NCBI RefSeq assembly: GCF_008119785.1
Contig: NZ_VSFA01000006.1
Coordinates: 62,001-126,000, forward strand
DNA from: Micromonospora sp. MP36
GTDB taxonomy: Bacteria > Actinomycetota > Actinomycetes > Mycobacteriales > Micromonosporaceae
DNA: 64,000 nt
Reading direction: 5' to 3'
Shown: piece after piece, positions 41,405 through 50,887 of the stretch
Layout of the letters: every line of letters starts with the position of its first letter
How positions within the stretch are numbered: position 1 is the first letter of the stretch
The notes under the pieces: generated by a model
Told to the model about the DNA's origin: nothing
Seen by the model: the letters and a program-made list of their open reading frames with translations, nothing else
Databases searched by the model: none
Position numbers and translations under genes: made by a program

Positions 41405-43348
41405 TCAGTTCTTGGCGGCGGCCTCGGAGGCGGTCGGCTCGACGGGGTGGGCGTCCAGGCCGGAGATCCAGCCGGTGACGTCGCGGGCCACGTCCTGCGC
41501 GGTCAGGCCGAGGTCGGCCAGGATCTGCGCCCGCGTGCCGTGCGGGTGCCAGTCTGCCGGCACACCCAGGTCCTTCAGCGGCACCCGGACGTCGGCGTCG
41601 CGCATGGCCTGGCCGAGCGCGTCACCGACGCCGCCGACCCGGACACCGTCCTCGACGGTGACCACGAGCCGGTGCGCGGCGGCCAGCTCGACCAGCTCGG
41701 CCGGGACCGGGCGGACCCAGCGCGGGTCGACCACGGTGACCCCGTAGCCCTGCTCGGCGACCCGGGCGGCGACCTCCATGCCGAGCTGGCCGAAGGAGCC
41801 GACCGCGACGAGCAGCACGTCGGTACGCGCCGACTCGGCCAGCACGTCCACCGCACCGACCCGGCGCACGGCCGGCAGGTCGGCGGCCACCGTGCCGGTC
41901 GGGAAGCGGATGACGGTCGGGCCGTCGTCCACGGCGATCGCCTCGCGCAGCTCCTCGCGGAGGCTGCCGGCGTCGCGGGGCGCGGCGATCCGCAGGCCGG
42001 GCACCACGCCGAAGACGGACATGTCCCAGATGCCGTAGTGGCTCGGCCCGTCCGGGCCGGTGATGCCCGCCCGGTCCAGCACGAAGGTGACCGGCAGCTT
42101 GTGCATCGCCACGTCCAGCAGAACCTGGTCGAAGGCCCGGTTGAGGAAGGTGGCGTAGACGGCCACCACCGGGTGCAGGCCGCCCATGGCGAGGCCGGCC
42201 GCCGAAGTGGCGGCGTGCTGCTCGGCGATGCCCACGTCGTACACCCGCTTCGGGTGCTTGCGGGCGAGCTTGGCGATGCCCGTGGGTTCGGCCATCGCGG
42301 CGGTGATACCGACCACGTCCGGCCGTTCGTCGGCGATCTTGACCAGCTCGTCGGCGAAGACCTGGGTCCACTTCACCGACGGGGCGGCGACGAGCTTGCC
42401 GGTCTGGATGTCGAACGCCCCGGGGCCGTGGAAGCAGTCCGCCTCGTCCTCCTCGGCCGGGCGGTAGCCGTAACCCTTGCGGGTGACCGCGTGCACTATC
42501 ACCGGGCCGCCGAAGTTCTTCGCCGCGCGCAGCGCCGACTCGACCGCGGCGACGTCGTGGCCGTCGACCGGGCCGACGTACTTGATGCCGAGGTCCTCGA
42601 ACATGGCCTGCGGGGCGACCGCGTCCTTGATGCCCTTCTTGACCGCGTGCAGCACCTCGTACATCGGCCGGCCCACCAGCGGGGTCGAGCCGAGGGCCTC
42701 CTTGACCGTGTCGAGCACCTTCTCGTAGCCGGGGTTGAGCCGGAGCGAGGAGAGGTGGTCGGCGAGGCCGCCGATGGTCGGCGCGTACGACCGGCCGTTA
42801 TCGTTCACCACGATCACCAGCGGGTTGCCGGCCGCGGCGATGTTGTTCAGCGCCTCCCAGCACATGCCGCCGGTCAGCGCGCCGTCGCCGACCACGGCCA
42901 CCACGCTGCGCCGCTCGCCGCGCAGCGCGTACGCCTTGGCGAGCCCGTCGGCGTAGGACAGGGCGGTGGAGGCGTGCGAGTTCTCGATCAGGTCGTGCTC
43001 GCTCTCCGCCTGGCTGGGGTAGCCGGAGAGGCCACCGCGCTGGCGGAGCTTGTCGAAGCCCTCCTGCCGGCCGGTGATGATCTTGTGCACGTAGGCCTGG
43101 TGGCCGGTGTCGAACAGGAGCCGGTCCCGCGGCGAGTCGAAGACCCGGTGCATCGCCAGGGTCAGCTCCACCACACCCAGGTTGGGCCCGATGTGCCCGC
43201 CGGTGCGGGAGACCTTGGCGATCAGGAAGTCACGGATCTCGGCGGCGAGGATGTCCAGCTGCTCGGCGGTCATCCGCTTCACGTCCCGCGGACCCTGGAC
43301 GGTGCCCAGCAGCCGGCCGTTGTTGGCCGTGCCCTCTTCAACACTCAT
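41405..43348 (-). CDS. dxs: 1-deoxy-D-xylulose-5-phosphate synthase
   Basis: 647 aa, full length. DXS joins pyruvate and glyceraldehyde 3-phosphate, using thiamine diphosphate, in the first step of the MEP isoprenoid pathway. Thiamine-binding [18 protein letters not shown], the N-terminal [20 protein letters not shown] and the catalytic-site [18 protein letters not shown] are present. It lies next to the cis-prenyltransferase that uses its products. TAGACT ends 8 nt before the ATG. In M. tuberculosis dxs1 (Rv2682c) sits beside RNase D; here the accessory block separates them. Confidence 0.97.
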   Translation of the reverse strand: MSVEEGTANNGRLLGTVQGPRDVKRMTAEQLDILAAEIRDFLIAKVSRTGGHIGPNLGVVELTLAMHRVFDSPRDRLLFDTGHQAYVHKIITGRQEGFDKLRQRGGLSGYPSQAESEHDLIENSHASTALSYADGLAKAYALRGERRSVVAVVGDGALTGGMCWEALNNIAAAGNPLVIVVNDNGRSYAPTIGGLADHLSSLRLNPGYEKVLDTVKEALGSTPLVGRPMYEVLHAVKKGIKDAVAPQAMFEDLGIKYVGPVDGHDVAAVESALRAAKNFGGPVIVHAVTRKGYGYRPAEEDEADCFHGPGAFDIQTGKLVAAPSVKWTQVFADELVKIADERPDVVGITAAMAEPTGIAKLARKHPKRVYDVGIAEQHAATSAAGLAMGGLHPVVAVYATFLNRAFDQVLLDVAMHKLPVTFVLDRAGITGPDGPSHYGIWDMSVFGVVPGLRIAAPRDAGSLREELREAIAVDDGPTVIRFPTGTVAADLPAVRRVGAVDVLAESARTDVLLVAVGSFGQLGMEVAARVAEQGYGVTVVDPRWVRPVPAELVELAAAHRLVVTVEDGVRVGGVGDALGQAMRDADVRVPLKDLGVPADWHPHGTRAQILADLGLTAQDVARDVTGWISGLDAHPVEPTASEAAAKN

Positions 43349-43400
43349 GACCGAAGAGTCTATCGGCCGCCCGACAGCCCGCAGCCCGGCCGTGGATCAC

Positions 43401-43455
43401 GGCAGCCAGATCGGGGGTGCGGGGGCACCGCCGGCCGGCGGAAATCCTGGCTGCC
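43401..43455. terminator. Inverted repeat between the RNA methyltransferase gene and dxs
   Basis: GGCAGCCAG (43401-43409) and CTGGCTGCC (43447-43455) are complementary, flanked by further GCCGTGG/CCGTGG repeats. It lies downstream of the methyltransferase stop (43514) and upstream of dxs, and may be a terminator. Confidence 0.45.
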
Positions 43456-43513
43456 GGCCGTGGCTCACCGCAGGTCCCGGGGCGGCTTCGGCCGGGGCGC
43501 GACAGCGGTGAAC

Positions 43514-44755
43514 TCAGGACGGCGGCAGGAGCAGGCCGACCAGCTCGACGTGCTGGGTCATCGGGAACAGGTCGAAGCCGCGCAGCGCGGCCAGCCGCCA
43601 GCCCAGCCCGGTGAAGGTGCGCACGTCCCGGGCGAAGGCGGCGGGGTCGCAGGCCACGTACGCCACCGCCCGCGGGCCGGCGGCGACGATGTCCCGCACC
43701 ACCGGCGCGCCGGCGCCGGAGCGGGGCGGATCGAGGACCACCAGGTCGACCGGGCCGGTGACCCGGCGGCGGGCCAGGACGGTCTCCACCCGGCCCGCGA
43801 CCACCTCCACCCCGGGCAGGTCGGCCAGGTTATCCCGGGCGGCGGCCACGCCCGACGCGGCGGACTCGACCAGCGTGACCCGGGCCCCGCCGACCCGGCC
43901 GGCGAGGGCCGCGGCGAACAGCCCGGCGCCGCCGTACAGGTCCCAGGCGGTCTCGCCGGGGCGCGAGTCGAGCAGGTCGAGGACCGCCCCGACCAGGGTG
44001 TCCGCCGCAGCCGGGTGGACCTGCCAGAAACCGGACGCGGGGAGCCGCCACTCCCGCCCGGCGGCCACCTCGCGGACCACCGCCGGCCCGCTGACCGGAG
44101 TGGCCACCCCGTCGGCGTACGCGGTGACGCTGACGTCCCCGCCGGTGGCGGCGACCGTCTCGACGGCGTCGGCGTCCGGCCAGCGGGCCCCAGCGGGGGC
44201 GAGCACCGGCAGCTCCTGGATCGCCGGGTGGGCGATCAGGCAGCGGTCGATCGGCACCACCTCGTGCGAGCGGTGTTTGAGCAGCCCGGCCCGGCCGGCG
44301 CCGTCGACCGCGTACCGGACCCGGGAGCGCCAGCCCAGCGACCCGCCGGGCAGCGCCTCGACCCGGACCCCGAGCGCGTCGACCTGCGGATCGGTGAGGC
44401 CGCCGAGCCGGGTGAGCTGCTCGCGGACCACCGCGCTCTTCCAGTCGAGCTGAGCGTCGGGAGCGACATGCTGGAGGTCACAGCCACCGCAGCGGCCCGG
44501 CTTCGCATACGGGCAGGGTGGCTCGACCCGGTCCGGCGAGGCCGTCAGCACCTCGACCGCGTCGGCCCGGGCGAAGCCCCGGTGCACCTCGGTCACCTCG
44601 GCGACCACCCGCTCCCCGGGCAGCGCGTGCCGGACGAAGACCACCTGGCCGTCGACCCGGGCCACGCAGTGCCCGCCCGGGGCGACCGCGGCCACGGTCA
44701 GCTCGACCCGCTCGGCCTCCTCCAGCCCCCGCCGCCCCTCGACCGGCGCCGTCAC
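43514..44755 (-). CDS. TrmA/RumA-family class I SAM-dependent RNA (uracil-5-)methyltransferase
   Basis: 413 aa. An N-terminal TRAM-like domain (VELTVAAVAPGGHCVARVDG, VVFVRHALPGERV) is followed by cysteines for an Fe-S cluster (CPYAKPGRCGGCDLQHV). SAM-binding is in AWDLYGGAGLFAAALA, and the catalytic end includes VVLDPPRSGAG and YVACDPAAFARD. The target is probably a uracil in tRNA or rRNA. The GTG overlaps the transporter stop (GTGA, 44752-44755). It matches the M. tuberculosis order Rv2689c-Rv2690c. Confidence 0.92.
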   Translation of the reverse strand: MTAPVEGRRGLEEAERVELTVAAVAPGGHCVARVDGQVVFVRHALPGERVVAEVTEVHRGFARADAVEVLTASPDRVEPPCPYAKPGRCGGCDLQHVAPDAQLDWKSAVVREQLTRLGGLTDPQVDALGVRVEALPGGSLGWRSRVRYAVDGAGRAGLLKHRSHEVVPIDRCLIAHPAIQELPVLAPAGARWPDADAVETVAATGGDVSVTAYADGVATPVSGPAVVREVAAGREWRLPASGFWQVHPAAADTLVGAVLDLLDSRPGETAWDLYGGAGLFAAALAGRVGGARVTLVESAASGVAAARDNLADLPGVEVVAGRVETVLARRRVTGPVDLVVLDPPRSGAGAPVVRDIVAAGPRAVAYVACDPAAFARDVRTFTGLGWRLAALRGFDLFPMTQHVELVGLLLPPS

Positions 44756-46806
44756 GGGCGCTCCCCGCTCTCCCCGGGCGGGGCGGAGGCCACCGGCGGG
44801 ACGGTGGGCGGCAGGGTGCTGCGCGGGGCCACCCGCGGCCCACGCGCCGGACCGCGGCTGAGGTTGGCGTCCAGCCGGTCCAGGTTCTTGCTGGCGGTGG
44901 AGGCGAGCTGCCACGGCACGCTGGTCACCATCACCCCCGGCTCGAAGAGCAGCCGCCCCTTGAGCCGCAGCGCGCTCTGGTTGTGCAGCAGGTTCTCCCA
45001 CCAGCGGCCCACCACGTACTCGGGGATGAAGACGGTGACCACGTCGCGGGGCGACTCCCGGCGGGTGGAAGCGACGAAGTTCAGGATCGGCCGGGTGATC
45101 TCCCGGTACGGGGAGTCGATCACGGTCAGCGGCACGGGCAGCTCGCGCCGCTCCCAGTCGGCCTGGAGGTTCCGGGTGTCCTTCTCGTCCACGTTCACGG
45201 TCACCGCGGTCAGCGTGTCCGGCCGGGTCGCCCGGGCGTACGCGATGGCCCGCAGCGTGGGCTGGTGCAGCTTGCTGACCAGCACGATGGCGTGGTTGCG
45301 GGCGGGCAGCACCGCCCGGGCCTCGGTCGGTTCCAGCTCGGCGGCGACCCGGTCGTAGTGCCGGCGGATGGCCAGCATCAGCAGGTAGATCACCGCCATC
45401 GCGGCGATCGCGATCCAGGCGCCGAGCAGGAACTTCGTGATCAGCACGATGACCAGGACGGTGCCGGTCAGCGCCATGCCGAAGGCGTTGATCGCCCGGG
45501 AGCGCACCATCCGGCGGCGGACCTCCGGATCCCGCTCGGTGCGCAGGTGCCGGTTCCAGTGTCGGATCATGCCGCCCTGGGAGAGCGTGAACGAGACGAA
45601 CACGCCGACGATGTAGAGCTGGATGAGCCGGGTCACCTCGGCCTGGAAGCCGACGATCAGCACCACCGCGAAGACGGCGAGGAAGACGATGCCGTTGGAG
45701 AACGCCAGCCGGTCGCCCCGGGTGTGCAGCTGGCGGGGCAGGTAGCGGTCCTGGGCCAGGATCGAGCCGAGCACCGGGAAGCCGTTGAAGGCGGTGTTGG
45801 CGGCCAGGAACAGGATCAGCGCGGTCATCCCGGCGACCACGTAGAGCAGCACACCGTTGCCGAAGACCGCCTCGCCGAGCTGGGTGGTGACCGTCTTCTG
45901 CACGTACCCGGACGGGCCGGAGACGATCTGGCTCGGGGACTCGACGAACTGCAGGTGGGTCAGCCGGGCCAGCCAGATGATGCCGAACAGCATGCTCACC
46001 GCGATGGCGCCGAGCAGCAGCAGGGTGGTGGCCGCGTTGCGGCTCTTCGGCGCCTTGAACGCCGGCACCCCGTTGGAGATCGCCTCCACACCGGTGAGCG
46101 CGGCGCTGCCCGAGGAGAAGGTCCGCAGCAGCAGGAAGACCAGGGCGAACCCGGTGACGCTGTGCTCCGCCTGGATCTCCAGGCCGGCGCTCGGCGCGCG
46201 CAACTCGTCGCCGAGGATGAAGATCCGGATCAGGCCGGTGAGCAGCATGCCGCCGATCACGATCACGAAACCGTAGGTCGGGATGGCGAACGCCGTGCCG
46301 GACTCACGCAGGCCGCGCAGGTTCATCGCGGTGAGCAGCGCCACCGCGATGACCGCGATCAACACCTTGTGGGTGGCCACGAACGGGAGCACGGAGCCGA
46401 GGTTGGCCACGCCGGAGGAGATCGAGACCGCGACGGTGAGGACGTAGTCGACCAGCAGCGCGCTGGCCACCGCCAGGCCGGCGCGCGGACCGAGGTTGAC
46501 GGTGGCCACCTCGTAGTCGCCGCCGCCGGAGGGGTAGGCGTGCACGTTCTGCCGGTAGCTCGCCACCACGGTGAGCATCACCACGACGACCGCGAGCGCG
46601 ATCCACGGCGAGAAGACGAAGGCCGAGGCGCCCGCGATGGAGAGCGTCAGGAGGATCTCATCGGGCGCGTACGCGACGCTGGAGAGCGCGTCCGAGGCGA
46701 AGACCGGCAGCGCGATGCGCTTCGGCAGCAGGGTGTGCTGGAGGCGGTCGGACCGGAACGGTCGACCGACGAGGAGTCGCTTCAGCAGCGAGGTGGGTCT
46801 GGCCAC
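44752..46806 (-). CDS. APC-superfamily transporter, KimA-like K+ importer
   Basis: 684 aa from the GTG at 46806 (8 nt after TACTCT); a TTG at 46815 is possible but overlaps that element. About twelve helices and a C-terminal cytoplasmic domain. Segments SDALSSVAYAPDEILL, YRQNVHAYPSGGGDYEVA, LLVDYVLTVAVSISSG and FSSGSAALTGVEAISNGVPAFK match Bacillus subtilis KimA (YdaO), a proton-coupled K+ importer. Two TrkA K+ regulators lie divergently just upstream, fitting a potassium role. KimA-type proteins are inhibited by c-di-AMP in firmicutes; whether this one is cannot be seen here. Confidence 0.88.
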   Translation of the reverse strand: MARPTSLLKRLLVGRPFRSDRLQHTLLPKRIALPVFASDALSSVAYAPDEILLTLSIAGASAFVFSPWIALAVVVVMLTVVASYRQNVHAYPSGGGDYEVATVNLGPRAGLAVASALLVDYVLTVAVSISSGVANLGSVLPFVATHKVLIAVIAVALLTAMNLRGLRESGTAFAIPTYGFVIVIGGMLLTGLIRIFILGDELRAPSAGLEIQAEHSVTGFALVFLLLRTFSSGSAALTGVEAISNGVPAFKAPKSRNAATTLLLLGAIAVSMLFGIIWLARLTHLQFVESPSQIVSGPSGYVQKTVTTQLGEAVFGNGVLLYVVAGMTALILFLAANTAFNGFPVLGSILAQDRYLPRQLHTRGDRLAFSNGIVFLAVFAVVLIVGFQAEVTRLIQLYIVGVFVSFTLSQGGMIRHWNRHLRTERDPEVRRRMVRSRAINAFGMALTGTVLVIVLITKFLLGAWIAIAAMAVIYLLMLAIRRHYDRVAAELEPTEARAVLPARNHAIVLVSKLHQPTLRAIAYARATRPDTLTAVTVNVDEKDTRNLQADWERRELPVPLTVIDSPYREITRPILNFVASTRRESPRDVVTVFIPEYVVGRWWENLLHNQSALRLKGRLLFEPGVMVTSVPWQLASTASKNLDRLDANLSRGPARGPRVAPRSTLPPTVPPVASAPPGESGERP

Positions 46807-46964
46807 AACCGCCAAGAGTACGACCAGTCCGGAACATCTGGTGGGGGTGGCTGATCACCCCCGCGCGCGCGGGCGCGGTACGGTCGGTCCCCCGCCTGCG
46901 GCGGGGACGTGGCAGGCTCGCAGTCGACGGGTCCACCGGGCGGACCGTGGGAGGAGCGGACACC

Positions 46965-47630
46965 GTGCATGTCGTGATCATGGGCTGCGGCCGGGTCGGG
47001 TCGACCCTCGCCCACAGCCTGGAGTCCCGGGGGCACTCGGTGGCGGTGATCGACCAGGACGCGGACGCGTTCCGCCGCCTCGGCCCCGACTTCGCCGGCA
47101 TCACCGTCACCGGCGCCGGCTTCGACGGCGAGGTGCTGCGCCAGGCCGGCATCGAGCGCGCGGACGCCTTCGCGGCGGTCTCCAGCGGCGACAACTCCAA
47201 CATCATCTCGGCCCGGCTGGCGCGGGAGACGTTCGGCGTCTCCCGGGTGGCCGCCCGCATCTACGACCAGCGCCGGGCGCAGGTCTACGAGCGGCTGGGC
47301 ATCCCCACCGTGGCGACCGTCCGGTGGACCGCCGACCGGATGCTGCGGCACCTGGTGCCCGAGGGCAACGTGGAGATCTTCCGCGACCCGACCAGCACCG
47401 TGTCGATCATCGAGGCGCCGGTGCACAAGGACTGGATCGGCCGGTCGCTGCGGGAGTTGGAGGAGGCCGCCGGGGCCCGGGTCGCGTACCTGATCCGGTT
47501 CGGGATCGGCACGCTGCCCACCGCCTCCACCATCGTGCAGGAGGGCGACCAGGTCTTCATGCTGGTGACCGACGACATCATCCCGTCAGTCACCTCGGTG
47601 GCGGCGGCGCCGCCGGAAGGGGGGCACTGA
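46965..47630 (+). CDS. trkA: TrkA-family K+ channel/transporter regulatory subunit (first of two)
   Basis: 221 aa. The N-terminal RCK Rossmann domain starts with VHVVIMGCGRVGSTLAHSLESRGHSV and the NAD-binding acid in VIDQD. A C-terminal TrkA_C domain (about residues 140-215) follows. In M. tuberculosis the pair is ceoB and ceoC (Rv2691-Rv2692). The GTG with GGGAGGAG upstream is chosen over an earlier in-frame ATG that lacks one. The next TrkA starts 3 nt after the stop. No TrkH/TrkG channel gene lies here, so they may act on the divergent KimA-like transporter. Confidence 0.95.
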   Translation: MHVVIMGCGRVGSTLAHSLESRGHSVAVIDQDADAFRRLGPDFAGITVTGAGFDGEVLRQAGIERADAFAAVSSGDNSNIISARLARETFGVSRVAARIYDQRRAQVYERLGIPTVATVRWTADRMLRHLVPEGNVEIFRDPTSTVSIIEAPVHKDWIGRSLRELEEAAGARVAYLIRFGIGTLPTASTIVQEGDQVFMLVTDDIIPSVTSVAAAPPEGGH

Positions 47631-47633
47631 GCC

Positions 47634-48323
47634 ATGCGCATCGCCATCGCCGGCGCGGGCAACGTGGGCCGCTCCATCGCGCAGGAGCTGATCGACAACG
47701 GGCACCAGGTGATGCTGATCGAGCGGCAGCCCAAGATGCTCCGGCCGGACCGGGTGCCGGCCGCCGAGTGGGTGCTCGCCGACGCGTGCGAGCTGGCCAG
47801 CCTGGAGGAGGCCAACGTCGCCGGCTGCGAGGTGGTGGTGGCCGCCACCGGCGACGACAAGGTCAACCTGGTGGTGTCGCTGCTGGCCAAGACCGAGTTC
47901 GCGGTGCCCCGCGTGGTCGCCCGGGTCAACCGGGCGGAGAACGAGTGGCTGTTCACCGAGCAGTGGGGCGTCGACGTCGCGGTGAGCAAGCCGCGGGTGA
48001 TGGCCGCCCTGGTGGAGGAGGCGGTCACGGTCGGCGACCTGGTCCGGCTGATGACCTTCCGGCAGGGCGAGGCGAACCTGGTCGAGATCACCCTGCCGCC
48101 CAGCGCGCCGTACGTCGGTGAGCCGATCCACGCGGTGCCGATCCCCCGGGACGCGGCCCTGGTGGCGATCCTGCGCGGCAAGCGGGTGCTGGTGCCCAGC
48201 CCGGACGACCCGATCGAGGCCGGCGACGAGCTGGTCTTCGTGTGCACGGCCGCCGTGGAGGACGAGGTCCGGGCGGTGATCCTCGGCCCGGACAGCGTCG
48301 AGCGCACCCGCGACGGCGCCTGA
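47634..48323 (+). CDS. trkA: TrkA-family K+ channel/transporter regulatory subunit (second of two)
   Basis: 229 aa. The glycine-rich NAD site is IAIAGAGNVGRSIAQELIDNGHQVMLIE. An RCK domain spans to about residue 130, followed by a TrkA_C domain ending FVCTAAVEDEVRAVILG. It is coupled to the preceding TrkA, with 3 nt between stop and start, and probably pairs with it as a heteromeric ring. Its C-terminus faces the convergent DUF3159 gene, with a hairpin in between. Confidence 0.95.
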   Translation: MRIAIAGAGNVGRSIAQELIDNGHQVMLIERQPKMLRPDRVPAAEWVLADACELASLEEANVAGCEVVVAATGDDKVNLVVSLLAKTEFAVPRVVARVNRAENEWLFTEQWGVDVAVSKPRVMAALVEEAVTVGDLVRLMTFRQGEANLVEITLPPSAPYVGEPIHAVPIPRDAALVAILRGKRVLVPSPDDPIEAGDELVFVCTAAVEDEVRAVILGPDSVERTRDGA

Positions 48324-48335
48324 CGGCCGCTCGGT

Positions 48336-48367
48336 CCCGCCGGCCGGTTTCCGCTACGACCGGCGGG
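48336..48367. terminator. Bidirectional hairpin between trkA and DUF3159 genes
   Basis: CCCGCCGG (48336-48343) pairs with CCGGCGGG (48360-48367) between convergent stops at 48323 and 48369. Confidence 0.5.
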
Positions 48368-48368
48368 G

Positions 48369-49052
48369 TCAGGCTCCCGGCAGCGGCGTCCGCGCGGTGT
48401 CCCGGGTCACCCGACGCACCGCCCAGACGGTGATCAGCAGCAGCAGCGCGTACGGCGGGTAGCCCAGGGCGAGCCGGGCCACGCCCAGCGCGGTGTCCTG
48501 GTGGGCCAGGTAGAGCCCCGCCTGCACGCCTACCTTGGCCAGCCACACCACGCCCCACAGCACGGTGAGCTGGGTGAAGGTACGCACCAGCCGCGGGTCG
48601 TCCCGCCACTCCGAGCGGCCCCGGGCGACCAGCACCGACCAGATCCAGCCCACCAGCGGCTGCCGGATGACGGCCGACAGCAGCAGGGCCAGCCCGTAGC
48701 CGATCCCGTAGAGGATGCCGGGGAGGTAGAAGTCCCGCTCGTCGCCGGTCCGCCAGGCGATGGCGGCGCCGATGGCGATGCCGAACAACCCGTTGACCGC
48801 GTGCCGGATCGGCCGGCGCTGGGCCAGGCGCAGCCCGGCGATCAGCAGCGCCACCGCCACCGAGGCGATCACCGCAGGGCGCAGCTCGCCCAGCACGTTG
48901 GCGATCACGAAGACCACCACGGGGATGCTCGACTCGACCAGGCCCCGCCAGCCGCCGAGCTGGTCGGCCATCTGCTCGGCGATGCTGGGCAGCCGCTCGT
49001 CGTCCTCCGGCCCGAGTTCCGGCCCGGCGGACCGATGCTGTCCGGTCGTCAC
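48369..49052 (-). CDS. DUF3159 family membrane protein
   Basis: 227 aa with about six hydrophobic helices. The segments GWRGLVESSIPVVVFVIANVL, GDERDFYLPGILYGIGYGLAL and FTQLTVLWGVVWLAKVGVQ mark DUF3159, an actinobacterial membrane family of unknown function. The GTG overlaps the upstream OB-fold stop as GTGA, so both are translated together. The same gene order (trkA-trkA, DUF3159, OB-fold) occurs in M. tuberculosis (Rv2691-Rv2694c). Confidence 0.9.
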   Translation of the reverse strand: MTTGQHRSAGPELGPEDDERLPSIAEQMADQLGGWRGLVESSIPVVVFVIANVLGELRPAVIASVAVALLIAGLRLAQRRPIRHAVNGLFGIAIGAAIAWRTGDERDFYLPGILYGIGYGLALLLSAVIRQPLVGWIWSVLVARGRSEWRDDPRLVRTFTQLTVLWGVVWLAKVGVQAGLYLAHQDTALGVARLALGYPPYALLLLITVWAVRRVTRDTARTPLPGA

Positions 49053-49429
49053 TTCGGCGACTCCAGCTCGTAGTACGGGTTGTAGATCACCTTGCGGTCG
49101 TCCCGGACGGCCAGCCGGCCGCGGGCGGTGAGGTGCCGGCCCGGCTCGATGCCGGCGATGTGCCGCCGGCCCAGCCAGACCAGGGTGACCACGTCGCTGC
49201 CGTCGTAGAGGTCGGCCTCCAGCGTCGGCAGGTTGGTCCGGGGCGTGTAGACCACCGTGCGCAGCCGCCCGTTGATCGACACCACCTGGCCCCGCATGCA
49301 CTGCTGGGCCGGCATCCCGCCGGACTCCGCGCTCTCCCGGCGCAGCTCCTGCGCCTCGATCTCGGCTTCGCTCGCGGTGAGCCGATGCAGTAGCCGCCGC
49401 AGCGACACCCGGCTCTCGTCGGTCGTCAT
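49049..49429 (-). CDS. OB-fold nucleic-acid-binding protein
   Basis: 126 aa. The C-terminal two thirds form an OB-fold: VVSINGRLRTVVYTPRTNLPTLEADLYDGSDVVTLVWLGRRHIAGIEPGRHLTARGRLA. A helical N-terminus (VSLRRLLHRLTASEAEIEAQEL) precedes it. Homologues are annotated as OB-fold or RecG-wedge-like nucleic-acid-binding proteins. It could bind single-stranded DNA or RNA; the partner is unknown. The stop overlaps the DUF3159 start. The DUF3710 gene lies upstream beyond a hairpin. Confidence 0.88.
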   Translation of the reverse strand: MTTDESRVSLRRLLHRLTASEAEIEAQELRRESAESGGMPAQQCMRGQVVSINGRLRTVVYTPRTNLPTLEADLYDGSDVVTLVWLGRRHIAGIEPGRHLTARGRLAVRDDRKVIYNPYYELESPK

Positions 49430-49558
49430 GACCTCCGCGTCACCCTCTCCAGGCTGGCCGGCCGCGCCGGCACTGGCTCGGCCCCGGGATGCGGGAACCG
49501 TCCCGCCAGCGTACGCCGATCCGGCCCGGCTGCGGAGCCGGCGTCCGCCGGACAGGGG

Positions 49559-49602
49559 ACGGGCCCGGCACCGTCGACGGGAGCCGACGGGACCGGGCCC
49601 GT
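49559..49602. terminator. Hairpin terminator downstream of the DUF3710 gene
   Basis: ACGGGCCCGG (49559-49568) pairs perfectly with CCGGGCCCGT (49593-49602), 11 nt after the DUF3710 stop on the minus strand. It probably separates the dut-DUF3710 unit from the OB-fold-DUF3159 unit. Confidence 0.6.
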
Positions 49603-49612
49603 GGGGTACGTC

Positions 49613-50278
49613 TCAGGCCTCGCGCTGCCCCGGCGCGGTCTGCTGCGCGGCCGCCTGCTGTTCGGCGACCTCGCGGGGCAGCCGCAGCGGCAGCGGCTCG
49701 CGAACCGGCTTGGCCTCCTGGCCCCGGTCGACCACCAGGCCCTCCAGGCAGCGCGCGAGCGGGCCGGCGACGGCCGGGTTGCTGGCCGCCTCGCCCTGGT
49801 AGACACCGCGGACCATCCAGCGCGGGCCGTCGATGCCCACGAAGCGCAGGTCGGTCAGCCCGTCCGGGGTGCGGACCCGGGCCTTCAGCTCGGTGCCGTA
49901 ATCCCCCTGCACCTCCTGGGCGGCGGCGCCGTCGTTGTACAGCGACTGCCGGATCTCCTCGCGCACCTCGTCCCAGATGCCCTCGGACCGGGGCGCCGCG
50001 AAGACGCCGAGCTGCAGCGCGTTGTCGCCGTGCACCAGCACGACCTGCTGGATCACGCCCTGCGGGTCGGCCTGGACCCGCACCTCGACGTCCGGCACCG
50101 CCGGGATCTGGAGGCTGCCGAGGTCCAGCCGGGGTTCGTCGGGCGCCTCGGCGAGGTCGTACGGACCCCGGGACGGCGCCGAGGTCGACTCCTCGCTCTC
50201 CGGGGCGTCGAGCACCTCGTCGGCCCGCTCGTCACGCGCGTGCCGCGCCTCGCCGGCCCGCTTTCGGGAGAAGATCAC
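49613..50278 (-). CDS. DUF3710 family protein
   Basis: 221 aa. It begins VIFSRKRAGEARHARDE, with an acidic N-terminal tail. The core QIPAVPDVEVRVQADPQGVIQQVVLVHGDNALQLGVFAAPRSEGIWDEVREEI identifies DUF3710, an actinobacterial cytoplasmic family of unknown function. It ends in a Gln/Ala-rich tail. The GTG with GGAGGG upstream is preferred to a longer frame that overlaps dut. It lies 25 bp after dut in the same direction, as in M. tuberculosis Rv2696c-Rv2697c. Confidence 0.9.
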   Translation of the reverse strand: MIFSRKRAGEARHARDERADEVLDAPESEESTSAPSRGPYDLAEAPDEPRLDLGSLQIPAVPDVEVRVQADPQGVIQQVVLVHGDNALQLGVFAAPRSEGIWDEVREEIRQSLYNDGAAAQEVQGDYGTELKARVRTPDGLTDLRFVGIDGPRWMVRGVYQGEAASNPAVAGPLARCLEGLVVDRGQEAKPVREPLPLRLPREVAEQQAAAQQTAPGQREA

Positions 50279-50303
50279 TGCGCCCGCCCTCCGCTGTTCA
50301 CAC

Positions 50304-50801
50304 TCACCCTGCCACCTCTTCCGTCTGCCCGCTCGCCGGGATCGGGACCAGCCCGGCATGCCCGCCGGTGGACCCGTGCCCGCCGGCCCCGCGCCGGGAC
50401 GCGGGCAGCTCCGCCACCGGCTGGAACTCGGCCCGCGCGACCCGCTGGACGACGAGCTGCGCGATCCGGTCACCCCGGCTGATCTTCGCCGGTGTCTCCC
50501 GATCATGATTGATCAGGTTGACCAGGATCTCACCCCGGTAGCCGGCGTCGACCGTACCGGGCGCGTTGAGCACCGTCACGCCGAGCCTGGCCGCCAGCCC
50601 CGATCGGGGATGCACCAGCCCGACGTACCCCTCCGGCAGGGCGATGGCCACGCCGGTCGGCACCAGGGCGCGCCCGCCGGGCGGCAGCTCCACGTCCGCT
50701 GCGGCCACCAGGTCCGCGCCGGCGTCGCCGGGATGGGCGTACGCCGGCAGCGGCAGCTCCGGGTCGAGCTGCCGTACGGGCACGGGTACGACGTCTGTCA
50801 C
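50304..50801 (-). CDS. dut: Deoxyuridine 5'-triphosphate nucleotidohydrolase (dUTPase)
   Basis: 165 aa. All five trimeric dUTPase motifs are present: [58 protein letters not shown] and the C-terminal glycine-rich arm [10 protein letters not shown]. It hydrolyses dUTP to dUMP and pyrophosphate, which keeps uracil out of DNA. The GTG start follows GGAAGAGGAAG. It is divergent from the DUF3093 gene and followed by DUF3710. Confidence 0.97.
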   Translation of the reverse strand: MTDVVPVPVRQLDPELPLPAYAHPGDAGADLVAAADVELPPGGRALVPTGVAIALPEGYVGLVHPRSGLAARLGVTVLNAPGTVDAGYRGEILVNLINHDRETPAKISRGDRIAQLVVQRVARAEFQPVAELPASRRGAGGHGSTGGHAGLVPIPASGQTEEVAG

Positions 50802-50887
50802 GGTCTTCCTCTTCCGTCCGGTCCTTGCGGGGGTGACCCTGCCATCCTGCCGGTTGGCCGGCCCGCCGTGCGCCGTACCCTCGGACT

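Noticed and set aside
43385..43500. Riboswitch (thiamine) upstream of dxs
   Set aside because: The inverted repeats do not match the TPP riboswitch core, and dxs has a close -10 element with a very short leader.
41330..45358. Plus-strand 1342-residue open frame
   Set aside because: It runs antisense to dxs and the methyltransferase, whose catalytic motifs are clear. High GC content makes long antisense frames common.
46807..46964. Possible c-di-AMP (ydaO) riboswitch upstream of the KimA-like gene
   Set aside because: The 158-bp divergent gap lacks the conserved riboswitch blocks I know, and a -10 element lies 8 nt before the start, leaving no leader.
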